The notes under the pieces were generated by a model that was not told the DNA's origin, did not search any database, and saw nothing but the letters and a program-made list of their open reading frames with translations. The translations under genes and the position numbers were made by a program. A DNA stretch of 64,000 nucleotides from Meghimatium bilineatum (taxonomy: Eukaryota; Mollusca; Gastropoda; Stylommatophora; Philomycidae): assembly GCA_034231615.1 (NCBI GenBank), contig CM067315.1:12084980-12148979 (forward strand), read 5' to 3'. Below, one piece after another: positions 45,475 to 57,456 of this stretch (positions are counted from its first letter, which is position 1; each line of letters begins with the position of its first letter).

Positions 45475-45600
45475 CATTGCATTTATTAATGCCGTAGGAC
45501 TGTGAGATGTTAGCGATCTCACATTTTAGTGGCTATGCTATATGAGGGTGGTAACCATCTCCTCTTCCTCGCAGGCTTTATTTCCCAGTTAATCCGAGTA
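45475..45600 (-). mobile_element. SINE tail fragment with stem-loop (copy B)
   Basis: Counterpart of 16297-16420. Confidence 0.55.
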
Positions 45601-46221
45601 GTTATTAATGAGCAACTGGATTCCTGACGCAGAAACTGTCTCCCGCTACGTCGGTATATAGACCTGCTGCGTTCTGCTGAAAAAGTATAGCTCGAAGTAA
45701 CAAGGTTCTAGGGACATGGCGGTGAGCCCCAGTAGTCGCGATATAGGACTCGGGAACACGATCGGCCCGAAACGCCCACTACCGACCTGTGTACTCGATG
45801 AGGATATCGTTCCAATTCGGCCAATTACCAATTAAATTATTGTAATTTGAAACATTTTTCTAAATTAAACAAAACTTAAAAATCATGTAGTTGTTTGCCT
45901 ACTTTTTTTATGCAAACATTTTTTTAAGTATGAGTAGATTGATTTTTTGTGTCCTCATAATTAAGCAGGGTGGGTGCATGTATTCTTTATAGTTGTTGAC
46001 AAAGAAATTGAAAATATTGGTACAAAATGATTGAATAATAATTTATGGGCAACACTTATCGGCTTTTTTTTTTTTGGCTTGCTCTTTAGTACTCATTGTC
46101 TGTTTTGACTTTTTATTAATGGTTGGGTTTTAAAACCCCCTTTCCCACTTTTCTACGATCTAAACTGTTGGTGTTTTAAAGTGTGTTTTAGATCTACATT
46201 TTCTGCCATTACTTTTATCAG
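45601..46221. other. Upstream region of the pyruvyl transferase gene (copy B)
   Basis: Matches 16421-17041 with a few substitutions and poly-T length changes. The acceptor-like CTTTTATCAG ends at 46221. Confidence 0.4.
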
Positions 46222-46250
46222 ATTTTAACTGAATTGATATTATCTTCCAC

Positions 46251-47714
46251 ATGTCTCTGCAAGAATGGCTGAACAAGATCTATAGAACTCCCTTGTCCTG
46301 TTTGGTAATCACTATCTGTTGCCTGTCGTCCATCTGGTGTGCAATTCAAGTATTTCCGATCACGCAGGTCCACGGCTATAGAAGCATATCTGTTATTCGA
46401 CGATTCTTCGATTTGAAACAGTCTATCGGTTTTGCAAAGAGGTCGTCTATATTTGACAATGAGAACGGGCAATATTTTACACCTGACAATTTCTTCGACC
46501 TCACGTTTGGCCCTGACTCATCTAAACGTCCAGCAGACTGGCAATTGCAACCAAATTTACAAGGTTATCTGGCTAACGAGAGCGACGAAATCACATCATT
46601 TTTATCAACTCGCCTCCTAGATAATCCCGTACAATCAAATTACTTATCTCAGAAACTTAGAACATCATTGGAAGTTATTAGAGAAGCTCAGAGAATTCAT
46701 TATAATATGTTTAGTGATGTGATTGGTCAGTTTAAATATTGTATGCTATTGGATACATCAAATACTGAAAATAAAGGAGATCCGGCGATTACAATTGGAG
46801 AGATATATTTCATAACACGTATGGGCATTGAAATAATTTACTATTGCAACGAAGTTACTTGGAAGACTGAGGCATTGGACACGGCTGCTAGCATTGCAAG
46901 AACTTACTCTCCGACAGAACTTGTTATATTTCTGCATGGCGGTGGCAATGTTAATGCATATTACCGCCATGATGATATCCGAGGAAAAGTTTTTACAAAA
47001 TTTCAAGGATATCAGTTTTTCATATTCCCGCAAAGTATTTTAGTAAGAAATGAAATAACAACCCATTTCCAAGAATGTATCAGAAATTATTGTTGTAATG
47101 AAAACTTGACTTTTGTTTTTAGAGACCACCAATCATATTCCGAGGCCAAGAAATACTTCAACGGCACTTCACGCCTGCTAGTCGCTCCTGATATGGCTTT
47201 TCATATTGGACCAGTCAAAAGATTTCTTTCCCCTGTTTTTGACATACTCTGGATTAAAAGAAACGACACAGAACGTGCTGGGTACAACAAAATACCAGAA
47301 CATCCGCCTCATCTAAGACTCCACGTTTCGGACTGGTTAACGTTCCCAACTCCCCAAGCTGGTACTAATTTGGAGAAATCATTTTATGCAACGGTTATGG
47401 GTCTTTTCTTCACCCAGCGTGGCAGAGTTGTTATTACTGACAGATTTCACGGCCACGTCTTTGCTACATTGCTCAACATCCCGCATGTACTTCTAGACAA
47501 CCCGGCTAAAAAGTTGTCCTCTTACCACAATACATGGACGAAAGGGTTGGAGAACACACGTCTCACTGACAACCCTAAAACAGCCTTGACGTTGGCTCTT
47601 GAATTATTGGACATTTATGGAGAGCGCCAAATACCACCCCGAGTTCCGTTTCTCAATGTTAGTGAATATTTTCACAATATTAACTATAGTTTACCAGAAA
47701 CTAGCTATCCCTGA
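46251..47714 (+). CDS. Polysaccharide pyruvyl transferase-like protein (copy B)
   Basis: Same 487-residue, intronless, membrane-anchored protein as 17071-18534. By eye I found two base differences across 1464 bases (near 46282 and 47516), both silent. All family motifs (NKGDPAI, FLHGGGNV, FPQS, TDRFHGH, KKLSSYHNTW) are intact. This low divergence next to more variable flanks suggests purifying selection, or it may be chance between two alleles. Confidence 0.88.
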   Translation: MSLQEWLNKIYRTPLSCLVITICCLSSIWCAIQVFPITQVHGYRSISVIRRFFDLKQSIGFAKRSSIFDNENGQYFTPDNFFDLTFGPDSSKRPADWQLQPNLQGYLANESDEITSFLSTRLLDNPVQSNYLSQKLRTSLEVIREAQRIHYNMFSDVIGQFKYCMLLDTSNTENKGDPAITIGEIYFITRMGIEIIYYCNEVTWKTEALDTAASIARTYSPTELVIFLHGGGNVNAYYRHDDIRGKVFTKFQGYQFFIFPQSILVRNEITTHFQECIRNYCCNENLTFVFRDHQSYSEAKKYFNGTSRLLVAPDMAFHIGPVKRFLSPVFDILWIKRNDTERAGYNKIPEHPPHLRLHVSDWLTFPTPQAGTNLEKSFYATVMGLFFTQRGRVVITDRFHGHVFATLLNIPHVLLDNPAKKLSSYHNTWTKGLENTRLTDNPKTALTLALELLDIYGERQIPPRVPFLNVSEYFHNINYSLPETSYP

Positions 47715-47854
47715 CACTATAAGTGTGACCCACGACGTATATAATACCTATAGTATTTAATGGGAAAACAGCCTTACAAAATGACTCGTTTCACATTTTC
47801 CATGATTTTCAAGGCTGTCCACACAAGACATAACCATAGCTCATAGCATATCCT

Positions 47855-47860
47855 ATTAAA
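47855..47860 (+). promoter_or_regulatory. ATTAAA possible polyadenylation signal (copy B)
   Basis: Same spacing from the stop as copy A. Confidence 0.4.
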
Positions 47861-47964
47861 GATATAGTCATCAGCCCATTTTTTTGGCTGTAGTATTTTC
47901 TAAGCATTATAAAAACGTTCAGTAATTTGTCATTGCTTTCTGAACGGTCCGAATACACAATAGC

Positions 47965-48029
47965 CTGTGGCAGGATTCGAACCCAGTATCTTGGCCGTCA
48001 CAGACGCTCCCTGTACCACACTGCCACAG
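47965..48029 (-). repeat. tRNA-like sequence, probable SINE head (copy B)
   Basis: Identical to 18785-18849. Confidence 0.55.
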
Positions 48030-48310
48030 AGTCGGACATAATGCAACAGTTCATCAAAGTCATGAAACATATTCTTTCCCAAACATGGTCTTCCTTATGG
48101 AGGATTATCTGAACACTCCGCGGTTTCATCATAATGATCATTGAAAAATCAACGGGGAAAATGGAATGAGTCATTTTAGGAGGCTGAATTTACCATTATA
48201 TAACATACCTTATAGTGTCGATGGTCTGGCTATTAAAGCCACCTGCATTTGAAATCGTAGTAGATAAAGAGCATCGTCTTCACATTCCTCACATGTTATC
48301 TTTGTATCTC

Positions 48311-49170
48311 ATAGAAAGTGTACATGGAACGTGTTGACTGACTCCTGCTTACAGTAGAAAGTGTACATGGAAAATGTTGACTGACTCCTGTTTACAGTAG
48401 AAAGTGTACATGGAACGTGTTGACTGACTCCTGTTTACAGTACAAAGTGTGCATGGAAAGTGTTGACTGACTACTGTTTACAGTAGAAAGTGTACATGGA
48501 AAGTGTTGACTAACTCCTGTTTACAGTAGAGAGTGTACATGGAAAGTGTTGACTGACTCCTGTTTAAAGTAGAAAGTGTACATGGAACGTGTGTTGATTT
48601 CTCTTTACAGTAGAAAGTGTACATGGAACGTGTGTTGATTCCTGTTTACAGTACAAAGTGAACATGGAACGTGTTGACTGACTCCTGTGACTCATGTTTA
48701 CAGTAGACAGTGTACATAGAACGTGTTGACTGACTCCTGTTTACAGTAGAAAGTATACATGAACAGCTGTTACGTTTTATTTCACGTAGAAAGTGCACAT
48801 GAAAATGTGTAACTTTTTTATTTTCATAGAAAGTGTACATCAAAAGTTATATTTTTTTGTGGGTTTTTAAAAATAAAAATAGAAAGTGCTCATATAGAAA
48901 GATGCAAATTTTGATTTTCAATAGAAAGTGTATATTGAATATTCCGACCTTTTGTTTTTAATAGAAAGTTTATATGGAAAAGAGCGACTTTTCGTTTTTA
49001 AATAGAAAGTTTATATGGAAAATTATGACTGTTTTCAGTAGAAAGTGTATATGTAAAAATGTGACTTGTTGCTTTCAATAGAAGGTACATATGGAAAAGT
49101 GTGACTTTTTGATTTTCATAGACAGTGTATATGGAAAGTTGTGACCTTTCGGTACCCCCCCCCCCCCCCA
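48311..49170. repeat. Diverged ~44-bp tandem repeat (copy B)
   Basis: Has about three additional regular units relative to copy A. Confidence 0.85.
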
Positions 49171-49229
49171 ATAGAAATTTACATGGGAAGATATGTACAA
49201 CTGATAGGTATTTATCAGAAAAACCAAGC

Positions 49230-49459
49230 TGTACATGGCAGGATGTGAAAACTTGTCTCATTCAGTAATAAATGTTGTACATGGCAGGATGTGAAAACTT
49301 GTCTCATTCAGTAATAAATGTTGTACATGGCAGGATGTGAAAACTTGTCTCATTCAGTAATAAATGTTGTACATGGCAGGATGTGAAAACTTGTCTCATT
49401 CAGTAATAAATGTTGTACATGGCAGGATGTGAAAACTTGTCTCATTCAGTAATAAATGT
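49230..49459. repeat. 46-bp minisatellite, five units (copy B)
   Basis: Exactly half the copy A number. Confidence 0.97.
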
Positions 49460-49820
49460 TTAATTCTTGGTTGGTAGCTAGTCTAGGTTGAGAGCCTAGC
49501 CGTGATTGTTAGCTAGTCTACGTTGCGACACTAGCTTTGGTTGGTAGCTGGTCTAGCTGGGTACCCTAGTCTTGGTTGGTAGCTGATCTAGGTTGGGAGC
49601 CTAGCCTTAGTTAGTATCTGGTTTGGGTTGGGATCGTAACCGTGGTTGGTTGCTGGTCTATGTTGGGAGCCTCGCCTTGGTTTGTACCTAGTCTAAGTTA
49701 GGAGCCTAGCATAGATTGGTACCTAGTCTAGGTTAGGATCCTAGCCTTAGTTTGTATCTGGTCTATGTTGGAATCCTAGACTTGGTTGGTTGCTCTTCTA
49801 TGTTGGGAGCACCGATAGAC
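49460..49820. repeat. Old degenerate ~39-bp repeat (copy B)
   Basis: Counterpart of 20381-20740. Confidence 0.85.
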
Positions 49821-50217
49821 AGTCAGAACATGACCGGGCCCCAGTTAAGACCTGTGTACAGAAAGTAAACATAACCCAGAAGGTTAATTTTTTTAACATT
49901 TGGTTGGTCGGCCTTGGTTTCTTTTGGCATGCAACTCCAAGTATATAAATAATTACCAAATAAAAATCACGTCAATATTTTAAAAAGCAATAAGCAAAGA
50001 CTTGTTTACTTTCTGTTAAGAGTTTTATACTGCCAAAAGTCTTGGATAAAACACAACTCTGTTGGTCCGGCTGTTAGCAGAAAAATATTACGTTAAAAAA
50101 TGCGAAGCTCATTACACAAAATACATGAACCACTATGTCAAGACTGAAAAACACAATGCAATTGAACATTTTTTACTGCACTGTCATAGATTCCACCTAC
50201 ATGGAGTAGACTTAAAC
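49821..50217. other. Unique spacer (copy B)
   Basis: Matches 20741-21136. No feature seen. Confidence 0.4.
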
Positions 50218-50695
50218 GGCTACTACATTACTAAACGATACTACATTACTAAACGATACTACATTACTAAACGATACTACATTACTAAACGACTACTACA
50301 TTACTAAACGACTACTACATTACTAAACGATACTACATTACTAAATGATACTACATTACTAAACGATACTACATTACTAAACGATACTACATTACTAAAC
50401 GATACTACATTACTAAACGACTACTACATTACTAAACGACTACTACATTACTAAACGATACTACATTACTAAATGATACTACATTACTAAACGACTACTA
50501 CATTACTAAACGACTACTACATTACTAAACGTTACTACATTACTAAACGATACTACATTACTAAACGATACTACATTACTAAACGATACTACATTACTAA
50601 ACGACTACTACATTACAAAACGATACTACATTACAAAACGATACTACATTACTAAACGATACTACATTACTAAACGATACTACATTATTAAATGC
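50218..50695. repeat. 18-bp minisatellite (copy B)
   Basis: Shorter than in copy A and without the 310-bp higher-order duplication. Confidence 0.93.
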
Positions 50696-51387
50696 TACAT
50701 TATTACACAATCACTGCCTAAATAATAAATAACACCATGTATGTCATATATAAAATTGCTTGACTAGCATGTACCAAAAGATAATAAAATTAATTGAAAA
50801 ATTAATAATCAGAACAATAGTTCTATATAAGTTGACGAATACAACAACATGATAGAAGTGGCTTGTTACATTGTTCTTCTTGTGTTAGCTGTACGGGGAT
50901 AAAATTTCGTCTTAATTGTGCTTTCTTATATTAATATCTAAGCAATAATGAGTTTCCTTCTGCTAACAATATCAGTTCTGAGTTTCCTTCCGCTAACAAT
51001 ATTTCTAAAATTATCTCCCTTAGATAACTTTTGTATTTTATGTGCATTTGTATATTTATGTAGTTACATCCCTTGTATCGTAAAATCTCTGGTACGGTCG
51101 ATACACGCAGATATCTATGAAGGTGTACACCAAGATACAACGCTATTTTTTTCCCGGACGACATCCTACTGATTTGCAGAAATTTGAGAACGAACACAGA
51201 AAAATATGCACTTTCAACAACCATAAGCCATAGATATTCTTCAGATGTTTTCATTGACTCAGCACGTAGTACTATTCTTAAAGAAGGACTTGAAGATAAT
51301 ACCTCTCAGACACTTCCCCCAAAAGTTACCTAGAATATGTTATTTGTTGATTCATTTTGATTGTTTATTTAAATCGTCACATGTGAA
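50696..51387. other. AT-rich spacer with SINE end (copy B)
   Basis: Matches 21941-22648. A short deletion (about 20 bases) lies near 51231. The SINE 3' fragment is at 51125-51210. Confidence 0.4.
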
Positions 51388-51585
51388 ATGAAGTGTCTGA
51401 GAAAAGCTGCAATGGTTACCAAACTAGATAAAATAAGAAATGAAGAAATTAGGAAAAGAGTTGGTATAATATCATGTATCGAACATATTGAGAGACATCA
51501 AGTAAAATGGTTCAGTCACCTTATGAGAATGAAGCCAAACCAAATACCAATAGACATTTTAATTACCCAATACCAGAAGATTTAG
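51388..51585 (+). pseudogene. LINE reverse transcriptase C-terminal fragment (copy B)
   Basis: Same fragment as 22649-22846. Confidence 0.7.
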
Positions 51586-51722
51586 CGATAATGCTTGTGT
51601 TTTCTATGTACAGTAAATTGGAGGGTGGGGGGATGGGGGGGGGGTTAATAGTTTTTAAACGTAGAATACGCGAATTCTCAACACTCTGCATTGATTAAAG
51701 ACTCGTTCTCCTACTTAGACAG

Positions 51723-52805
51723 CTCTATCGCCAGAAACATTCTTATCCATTGCCAGGTCTATCGTCAGAAACACTTATCCATTGCCAGGTCTATCGTCAG
51801 AAACACTTATCCATTGCCAGGTCTATCGTCAGAAACACTTATCCATTGCCAGGTCTATCGTCAGAAACACTTATCCATTGCCAGGTCTATCGTCAGAAAC
51901 ACTTATCCATTGCCAGGTCTATCGTCAGAAACACTTATCCATTGCCAGGTCTATCGTCAGAAACACTTATCCATTGCCAGGTCTATCGTCAGAAACACTT
52001 ATCCATTGCCAGGTCTATCGTCAGAAACACTTATCCATTGCCAGGTCTATCGTCAGAAACACTTATCCATTGCCAGGTCTATCGTCAGAAACACTTATCC
52101 ATTGCCAGGTCTATCGTCAGAAACACTTATCCATTGCCAGGTCTATCGTCAGAAACACTTATCCATTGCCAGGTCTATCGTCAGAAACACTTATCCATTG
52201 CCAGGTCTATCGTCAGAAACACTTATCCATTGCCAGGTCTATCGTCAGAAACACTTATCCATTGCCAGGTCTATCGTCAGAAACACTTATCCATTGCCAG
52301 GTCTATCGTCAGAAACACTTATCCATTGCCAGGTCTATCGTCAGAAACACTTATCCATTGCCAGGTCTATCGTCAGAAACACTTATCCATTGCCAGGTCT
52401 ATCGTCAGAAACACTTATCCATTGCCAGGTCTATCGTCAGAAACACTTATCCATTGCCAGGTCTATCGTCAGAAACACTTATCCATTGCCAGGTCTATCG
52501 TCAGAAACACTTATCCATTGCCAGGTCTATCGTCAGAAACACTTATCCATTGCCAGGTCTATCGTCAGAAACACTTATCCATTGCCAGGTCTATCGTCAG
52601 AAACACTTATCCATTGCCAGGTCTATCGTCAGAAACACTTATCCATTGCCAGGTCTATCGTCAGAAACACTTATCCATTGCCAGGTCTATCGTCAGAAAC
52701 ACTTATCCATTGCCAGGTCTATCGTCAGAAACACTTATCCATTGCCAGGTCTATCGTCAGAAACACTTATCCATTGCCAGGTCTATCGTCAGAAACATTC
52801 TTATC
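51723..52805. repeat. 32-bp minisatellite, about 34 units (copy B)
   Basis: Same unit as copy A and equally homogeneous. Confidence 0.98.
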
Positions 52806-52845
52806 GATAGACAGGTCTATCATCCATTTGTATACATAGCCTGCT

Positions 52846-53100
52846 CTATCGCCCGATTATGCGTTCCGATAAGAGAACAAGAAATAGCAACACTATTACA
52901 CAGTTACCTACCAAGCATGTCGTGGGAGGCGACTAAGGATTTTTTTATATGGAGTTAGTCATCACATTTCATAGAGGGTCAAAGTGATCCATAGACCATC
53001 CTGAGGCATGAGTTAGGCCGAATGGTACAGATATCGCAGCTATGCTGTAAACCATTACAAAGCGCAATCCGTTCTCTGGGCTACATCCTCTACCTGCAGG
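52846..53100 (+). mobile_element. Diverged SINE (copy B)
   Basis: Counterpart of 24488-24745. Confidence 0.7.
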
Positions 53101-53104
53101 ATTT

Positions 53105-53395
53105 TCTTCTTTCTTCTTCAGTGTTCATTCTCAAACTCCCACTGGATCTCTCATTCATTCTCATACTCCCACTGGATCTTTCATTCTCAAACTCCCACTG
53201 GATCTCTCTTTCATTCTCAAACTCCCGCTGGATTTCTCTTTTAGCAGGACAATGGCTCTACTACATTTCTAGCAGGATGTAGTCCAGAGAATGGAAGTGC
53301 TTTGTTTCACCGTTTTATTTACGCCAATGGTACGACACATCCGTCTTCGGTGAGATCTGCAATAGTTTGAGAACGAACGCAGAAGATATTACTGT
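53105..53395 (-). mobile_element. SINE, reverse orientation, complete (copy B)
   Basis: Shows what copy A loses at the gap: after GCCAATGGTACG comes ACACATCCGTCTTCGGTGAG and then a forward SINE end (TTTGAGAACGAACGCAGAAG). The arrangement is nested, with a reverse SINE inside a forward one. Confidence 0.7.
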
Positions 53396-53476
53396 GGTAA
53401 CTACTATTACTGTGCGGTTGGTTTTCAGACTATCGGTACGGTTAAATACATGGATTAAATACATCGATAAATGTTG

Positions 53477-53635
53477 CATTCCTCTTAGGCTCTCAAGTAA
53501 AACTTTTCATTCCTCTTAGACTCTCAAGTAAAACTTTTCATTCCTCTTAGACTCTCAAGTAAAACTTTTCATTCCTCTTAGACTCTCAAGTAAAACTTTT
53601 CATTCCTCTTAGGCTCTCAAGTAAAATTTTACATC
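53477..53635. repeat. 31-bp tandem repeat, five units
   Basis: The unit has ATTCCTCTTAGACTCTCAAG and TAAAACTTTT, and the last units decay. Confidence 0.93.
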
Positions 53636-53777
53636 GCTCTTATGTTCTCATATATAACGTTACGTTGTTCTTAGGTTCTCATCACAGTAAGGCCTTCATA
53701 ATGTAATGTTCCTTAAACAACATCAGTATTTCCTGGTGTGAAGTGCAATGAGTAGACTATCGAGTGGAATGTCATAA

Positions 53778-54184
53778 TATCTGGGAGTAACGTTTGAACG
53801 GAGCCTGTCCTACAAATACCATGTCGATGATATTATCCAGAAAAGTAAACATGGCATGACAACGTTGAATACAATGGAAGCTGTGGGTATAGAACAAATG
53901 TTACTGGTTATGATTTTTCAGCAACTGGTCCTATCCGTAATAAATTATGGCATGGGAATCCTCGCACTGTCAACTGAAAATGTCAATGGATGGAACACTT
54001 TCAGAACGAGGGTATGCGGATAGCGTTCGGGTGTACGAGTGATACCCCTATTGTGATGGTGATACATTCTGAGATAAGTATCCATCACGTCAAGATATGC
54101 ACCGGCACTGGTGAAATACAACACGAGAGTGACAAGAGTAATCTCCTATTGGAAACACGCCTCACTTTACAGGTTCAAGACTAA
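53778..54184 (+). pseudogene. LINE reverse transcriptase fragment
   Basis: Reads YLGVTFERSLSYKYHV, SVINYGMGILALS and, after a frame shift near 53990, EHFQNEGMRIAFGCTSDTP. This is the thumb region following the catalytic core of non-LTR reverse transcriptases that carry RNase H. Truncated at both ends. Confidence 0.75.
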
Positions 54185-54234
54185 CAAGTTATACTTGTCA
54201 TACATTTATGTAGTGATTATGTTAAAGATATGTG

Positions 54235-54370
54235 TTTATATATGTATTTCACATGGGTATGTGTGTGTATATATATTTATATATGTGTATATATGTAAGT
54301 ATGTGTTTGTATATTTATATATGTGTGTATATATATATTTATGTTTGTATATTTATATGTGTATATGTTT

Positions 54371-54418
<48 letters not shown>

Positions 54419-54428
54419 ATTAGTATAT
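54235..54428. repeat. TA/TG-rich microsatellite
   Basis: Imperfect TATATGTGTATAT ending in a (TG)n run. Confidence 0.95.
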
Positions 54429-55067
54429 GCAGTGTTTACTACCAGACATCATAGAGTCTGCGTCTATAGATAGCCTCCCAGCGATCAATTCCCATTTCTT
54501 CATATTCTCTTCCCTTCCTCGTTTATTTCTCCACCTTCTTGACATCACTCTTCAGTGTCTCCCTACTCTGCATTTGTATTTCTCATTTTTTTGCTTCCAC
54601 TTGATCTAATATATGATCCACTACTTTACATCTATTATAATAACCATCGATATTTGTCTATCCCTGTCTGCCAATAGTATTCAAATTCATGACCACGTAA
54701 TGAAAGCACTCAATGTGTTATTTATTAGACAAGCGTTGCATATTGTTACTTGACCTTGTTTCCTCGGTAAGAGAGACAGGTTCACGTCATTTTAGCGGAT
54801 AATATATTTACTGTTTGGTGTTTTTTTAAAGTTTTTTCCCCCAATATTGATTTTGTCCGTGTAAGGACACCAAGACCAGACCGCAGGTCAAATCACCAGT
54901 CCCTAACAGGACAACCCAGGCCATTGGGCCACAATATACGCCCCGATATAACTAAAGGAAAACCATTCCACGGTTGAAAGGGGCGTGTCTGACTCTAGAC
55001 AGACAAATCCACCAGCTAACAAACAAACAATACAAGTTTTTTTTTGTTTCTTGAAAAATGTCCCAAT
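54429..55067. other. Intergenic, nothing recognised
   Basis: GC content rises at 54860-55000 but no frame or repeat family is recognised. Confidence 0.4.
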
Positions 55068-55080
55068 AGGACCGTAACGT

Positions 55081-55359
55081 CGCCTATGTGTTGCCGGTGC
55101 CCAAAAGGGGAGCAAAGAATAGCAACACTGTTTACCTTCCACGCATGTTGTAAAAAGCGACTAAGGAGGTTATGGGATGGAGTTGGCTGTCCCATCCCAT
55201 ATAGGGTCAGTGACCCAAAGCCATGCTGAAGTCTGATATGTCAGGCCAAAAGGCGCAGATATCCCAGCAATGCTATAAACCATAACACAACGCATTCCGT
55301 TCTCCGGACCACATCCTGCTAATCTGCAGGAGTTTGAGAACGAACGCAGAAGAAGAAGA
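55081..55359 (+). mobile_element. GAA-tailed SINE with 13-bp target duplication
   Basis: Reference-quality copy of 279 bp: head CGCCTATGTGTTGCCGG, body with AATAGCAACACTGTTTACC, GGAGTTGGCTGTCCCATCCC and GGCGCAGATATC, end GAACGCAGAAGAAGAAGA. The duplication AGGACCGTAACGT is perfect (55068-55080 and 55360-55372). Confidence 0.9.
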
Positions 55360-55372
55360 AGGACCGTAACGT

Positions 55373-55580
55373 AGAAAATTGTCCGTGTTCTGTTTTATTG
55401 TTAGCTATTATTATTTTTATTTACTAATGGTAGGTAGGTATTCTTTGGTAACGACTTTACTTTATTTTGTATTTCTTGTCTATTCGTTTCGTTACTGAGG
55501 CACTCTACATGTTGTCGGCTAACCTCCAATATTTTGGTTATTTATATAGCTTTCTGAACTTGACAGAGTCACTTTTAACA
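55373..55580. other. Intergenic spacer
   Basis: No feature seen. Confidence 0.4.
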
Positions 55581-55588
55581 CACTAGAT

Positions 55589-55921
55589 CAGGGGTGGGCA
55601 AACTTTTTGTGCAGAGGGACGCATTGAAAATTGTAAAGCTATTGGAGGGCTGCATATAATATTATGTATGTTTTTGTTTAAAATTCTCGGTAAGTAATCA
55701 ATTAAATATTTGTATTGTAAAGAAATGTAGTTTTACATAATGTAGATAACTTGTGAAATAAATTACATTTCTAACAGACTTACACTATAACAGTATATTT
55801 TCTAATATGGATAAAAGGTTTTGCAAATATTTTAACAATGTTCGTGTATTTAAAAATGTGTTTGAGGGCCGCAAAATATCCAATGGCGGTCCACGTGCGG
55901 CCCATAGTTTGCCCACCCCTG
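55589..55921. mobile_element. hAT-like MITE, 333 bp
   Basis: Terminal inverted repeats CAGGGGTGGGCAAACT and AGTTTGCCCACCCCTG match base for base. The 8-bp flanks CACTAGAT (55581-55588) and CACTAGAC (55922-55929) fit a hAT-type duplication with one mismatch. No transposase inside. Confidence 0.92.
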
Positions 55922-55929
55922 CACTAGAC

Positions 55930-56414
55930 GACTAAATGACTATCACTCACATGATGATGATGAAGTATTTAGCGGTGAGCAGGATGACAGCTCATACCAT
56001 GTCTGACAAAAGCACAGGTCCTCAGTTGAGTAACTGAGATGATACCTGGGCGTGTACATTGTAAGGTTTTCTGTTGCAAATTCGTGTATTGGGGGGGGGG
56101 GGGGGGTTATGGGTGCATGCTAAATCGACAAATGGAAACATTCTAATGTGTCAGTATCTCAGAATAACGTCCTGGCAGGAGTGTAGTATATACCTCTGGA
56201 CGAGCTAGTTCAGTATTTTTTCCGTCAACTCTGTTGGCCCATCTGCGGTGATTGCACTTTGCATTCCTCGTGAGATAACATTCTGCCAAAAAAGGACAAG
56301 GAGAAAAAGGTTCGCTGGCCAGCATCTCTCGTCATCCACGAGAACCATTCGACAAAAGTAAGAAATTCAGACAGAACACTTCCGATGATTTTTCACGTGA
56401 CAGATTATCAGCCT
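55930..56414. other. Intergenic with poly-G tract
   Basis: A G16-17 run at about 56091-56106. No gene seen. Confidence 0.5.
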
Positions 56415-56600
56415 ATCCCCTTCTTCGGCGTTCATTCTCAAACTCCCGCTTGTTTTCTCTTGTAACTGGCAAATGGTCCTACACGATTTCCAGTTGGATG
56501 TAGTCCAGAAAATGGAAATGCGTTGTGTCGCCGTTTTATTTGCGCAAATGGCTCGACACATCCAACTTCGTCGTAGCCTATCCCCCGAACTTTCTTTAGT
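56415..56600 (-). mobile_element. SINE, reverse orientation, second subfamily
   Basis: CTTCTTCGGCGTTCATTCTC, AACTGGCAAATGGTCCTACA, TGGATGTAGTCCAGAAAATG and CGCCGTTTTATTTGCGC read as the reverse of the subfamily also seen at 24748, 53105 and 59925. Confidence 0.75.
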
Positions 56601-56655
56601 CACCTTTCACAACATGCCTGAAAAGAAGACAGTACCCTATTCTTTGCACCCTCAA

Positions 56656-56913
56656 CCGCCCGTGTGTTACCGGGGCCCGAAAGGGGGGGGCAAAGAATAG
56701 CAACACTGTTCACCTTCCACGCATGTCGTAAAAGGCGACTAAGGAGGTTATGGGATGGAGTTGGCTGTCCAATCCCATATAGGGTCAGTGACCCAAAGCT
56801 ATGCTCAAGTAGGATTTGTCAGGCCGAAAAGCGCAGATATCGCAGCAATGTTGTAAACCATGACACAACGCATTCCGTTCTCCGGACTACATCCTGCTAA
56901 TCTGGAAGAAGAA
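56656..56913 (+). mobile_element. GAA-tailed SINE with 10-bp target duplication
   Basis: Flanked by GCACCCTCAA (56646-56655 and 56914-56923). Lacks the last internal segment before the GAA tail, so it is slightly shorter than the copy at 55081. Confidence 0.88.
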
Positions 56914-56923
56914 GCACCCTCAA

Positions 56924-57456
56924 ATAGAAGCTCATACCCCGGTTGCCACACGGGCGACACCCACACCAAAAACAGATAAAACAGTATCACCAACATAAAA
57001 ACAGACAACAGAAATTAAAGTCGATATAAAATTTATTCATGTGCTAAATCAGTCAAAATGTATGTATATATATATATATATATATAGATTATATAAAACA
57101 TATCAAAAACCATATTAATTGAGTTGTAGACCATAAACTGTTGGCTTGGAGGGAGAACTCTGTGAGACAGACAGAAAGGCATTCATAATAGGTTTTATAA
57201 ACATCAACTTCATACCATCTGACTAGGCTAATTGTGTACATGGGCAAAAATGGTAAAAAATGTCTGGGTATACATTTTCTTCAAAACTAGAAATAATTCT
57301 GGAATGGAACAATTCTTTCGATGTGACATAATAGCAGATGAACATGTTGCGGGGAATTAAGTGCAAGAAACCTCACAGTGGTAGAGATGTTGTATATGAC
57401 GGTGAAGAAGCTAGTTCGCTTCCTTGCTAACTTTACTTTTCGGATATATTGAATAG
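56924..57456. other. Intergenic; short (TA)n at 57061-57086
   Basis: No gene seen. Confidence 0.4.

Larger units (their letters stand above)
26277..53334. other. Copy B of the duplicated locus
   Basis: Collinear counterpart of 1-24979, about 2 kb longer in net. Its right end is not a sequence boundary: it is simply the point where copy A runs into the gap. Confidence 0.95.
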
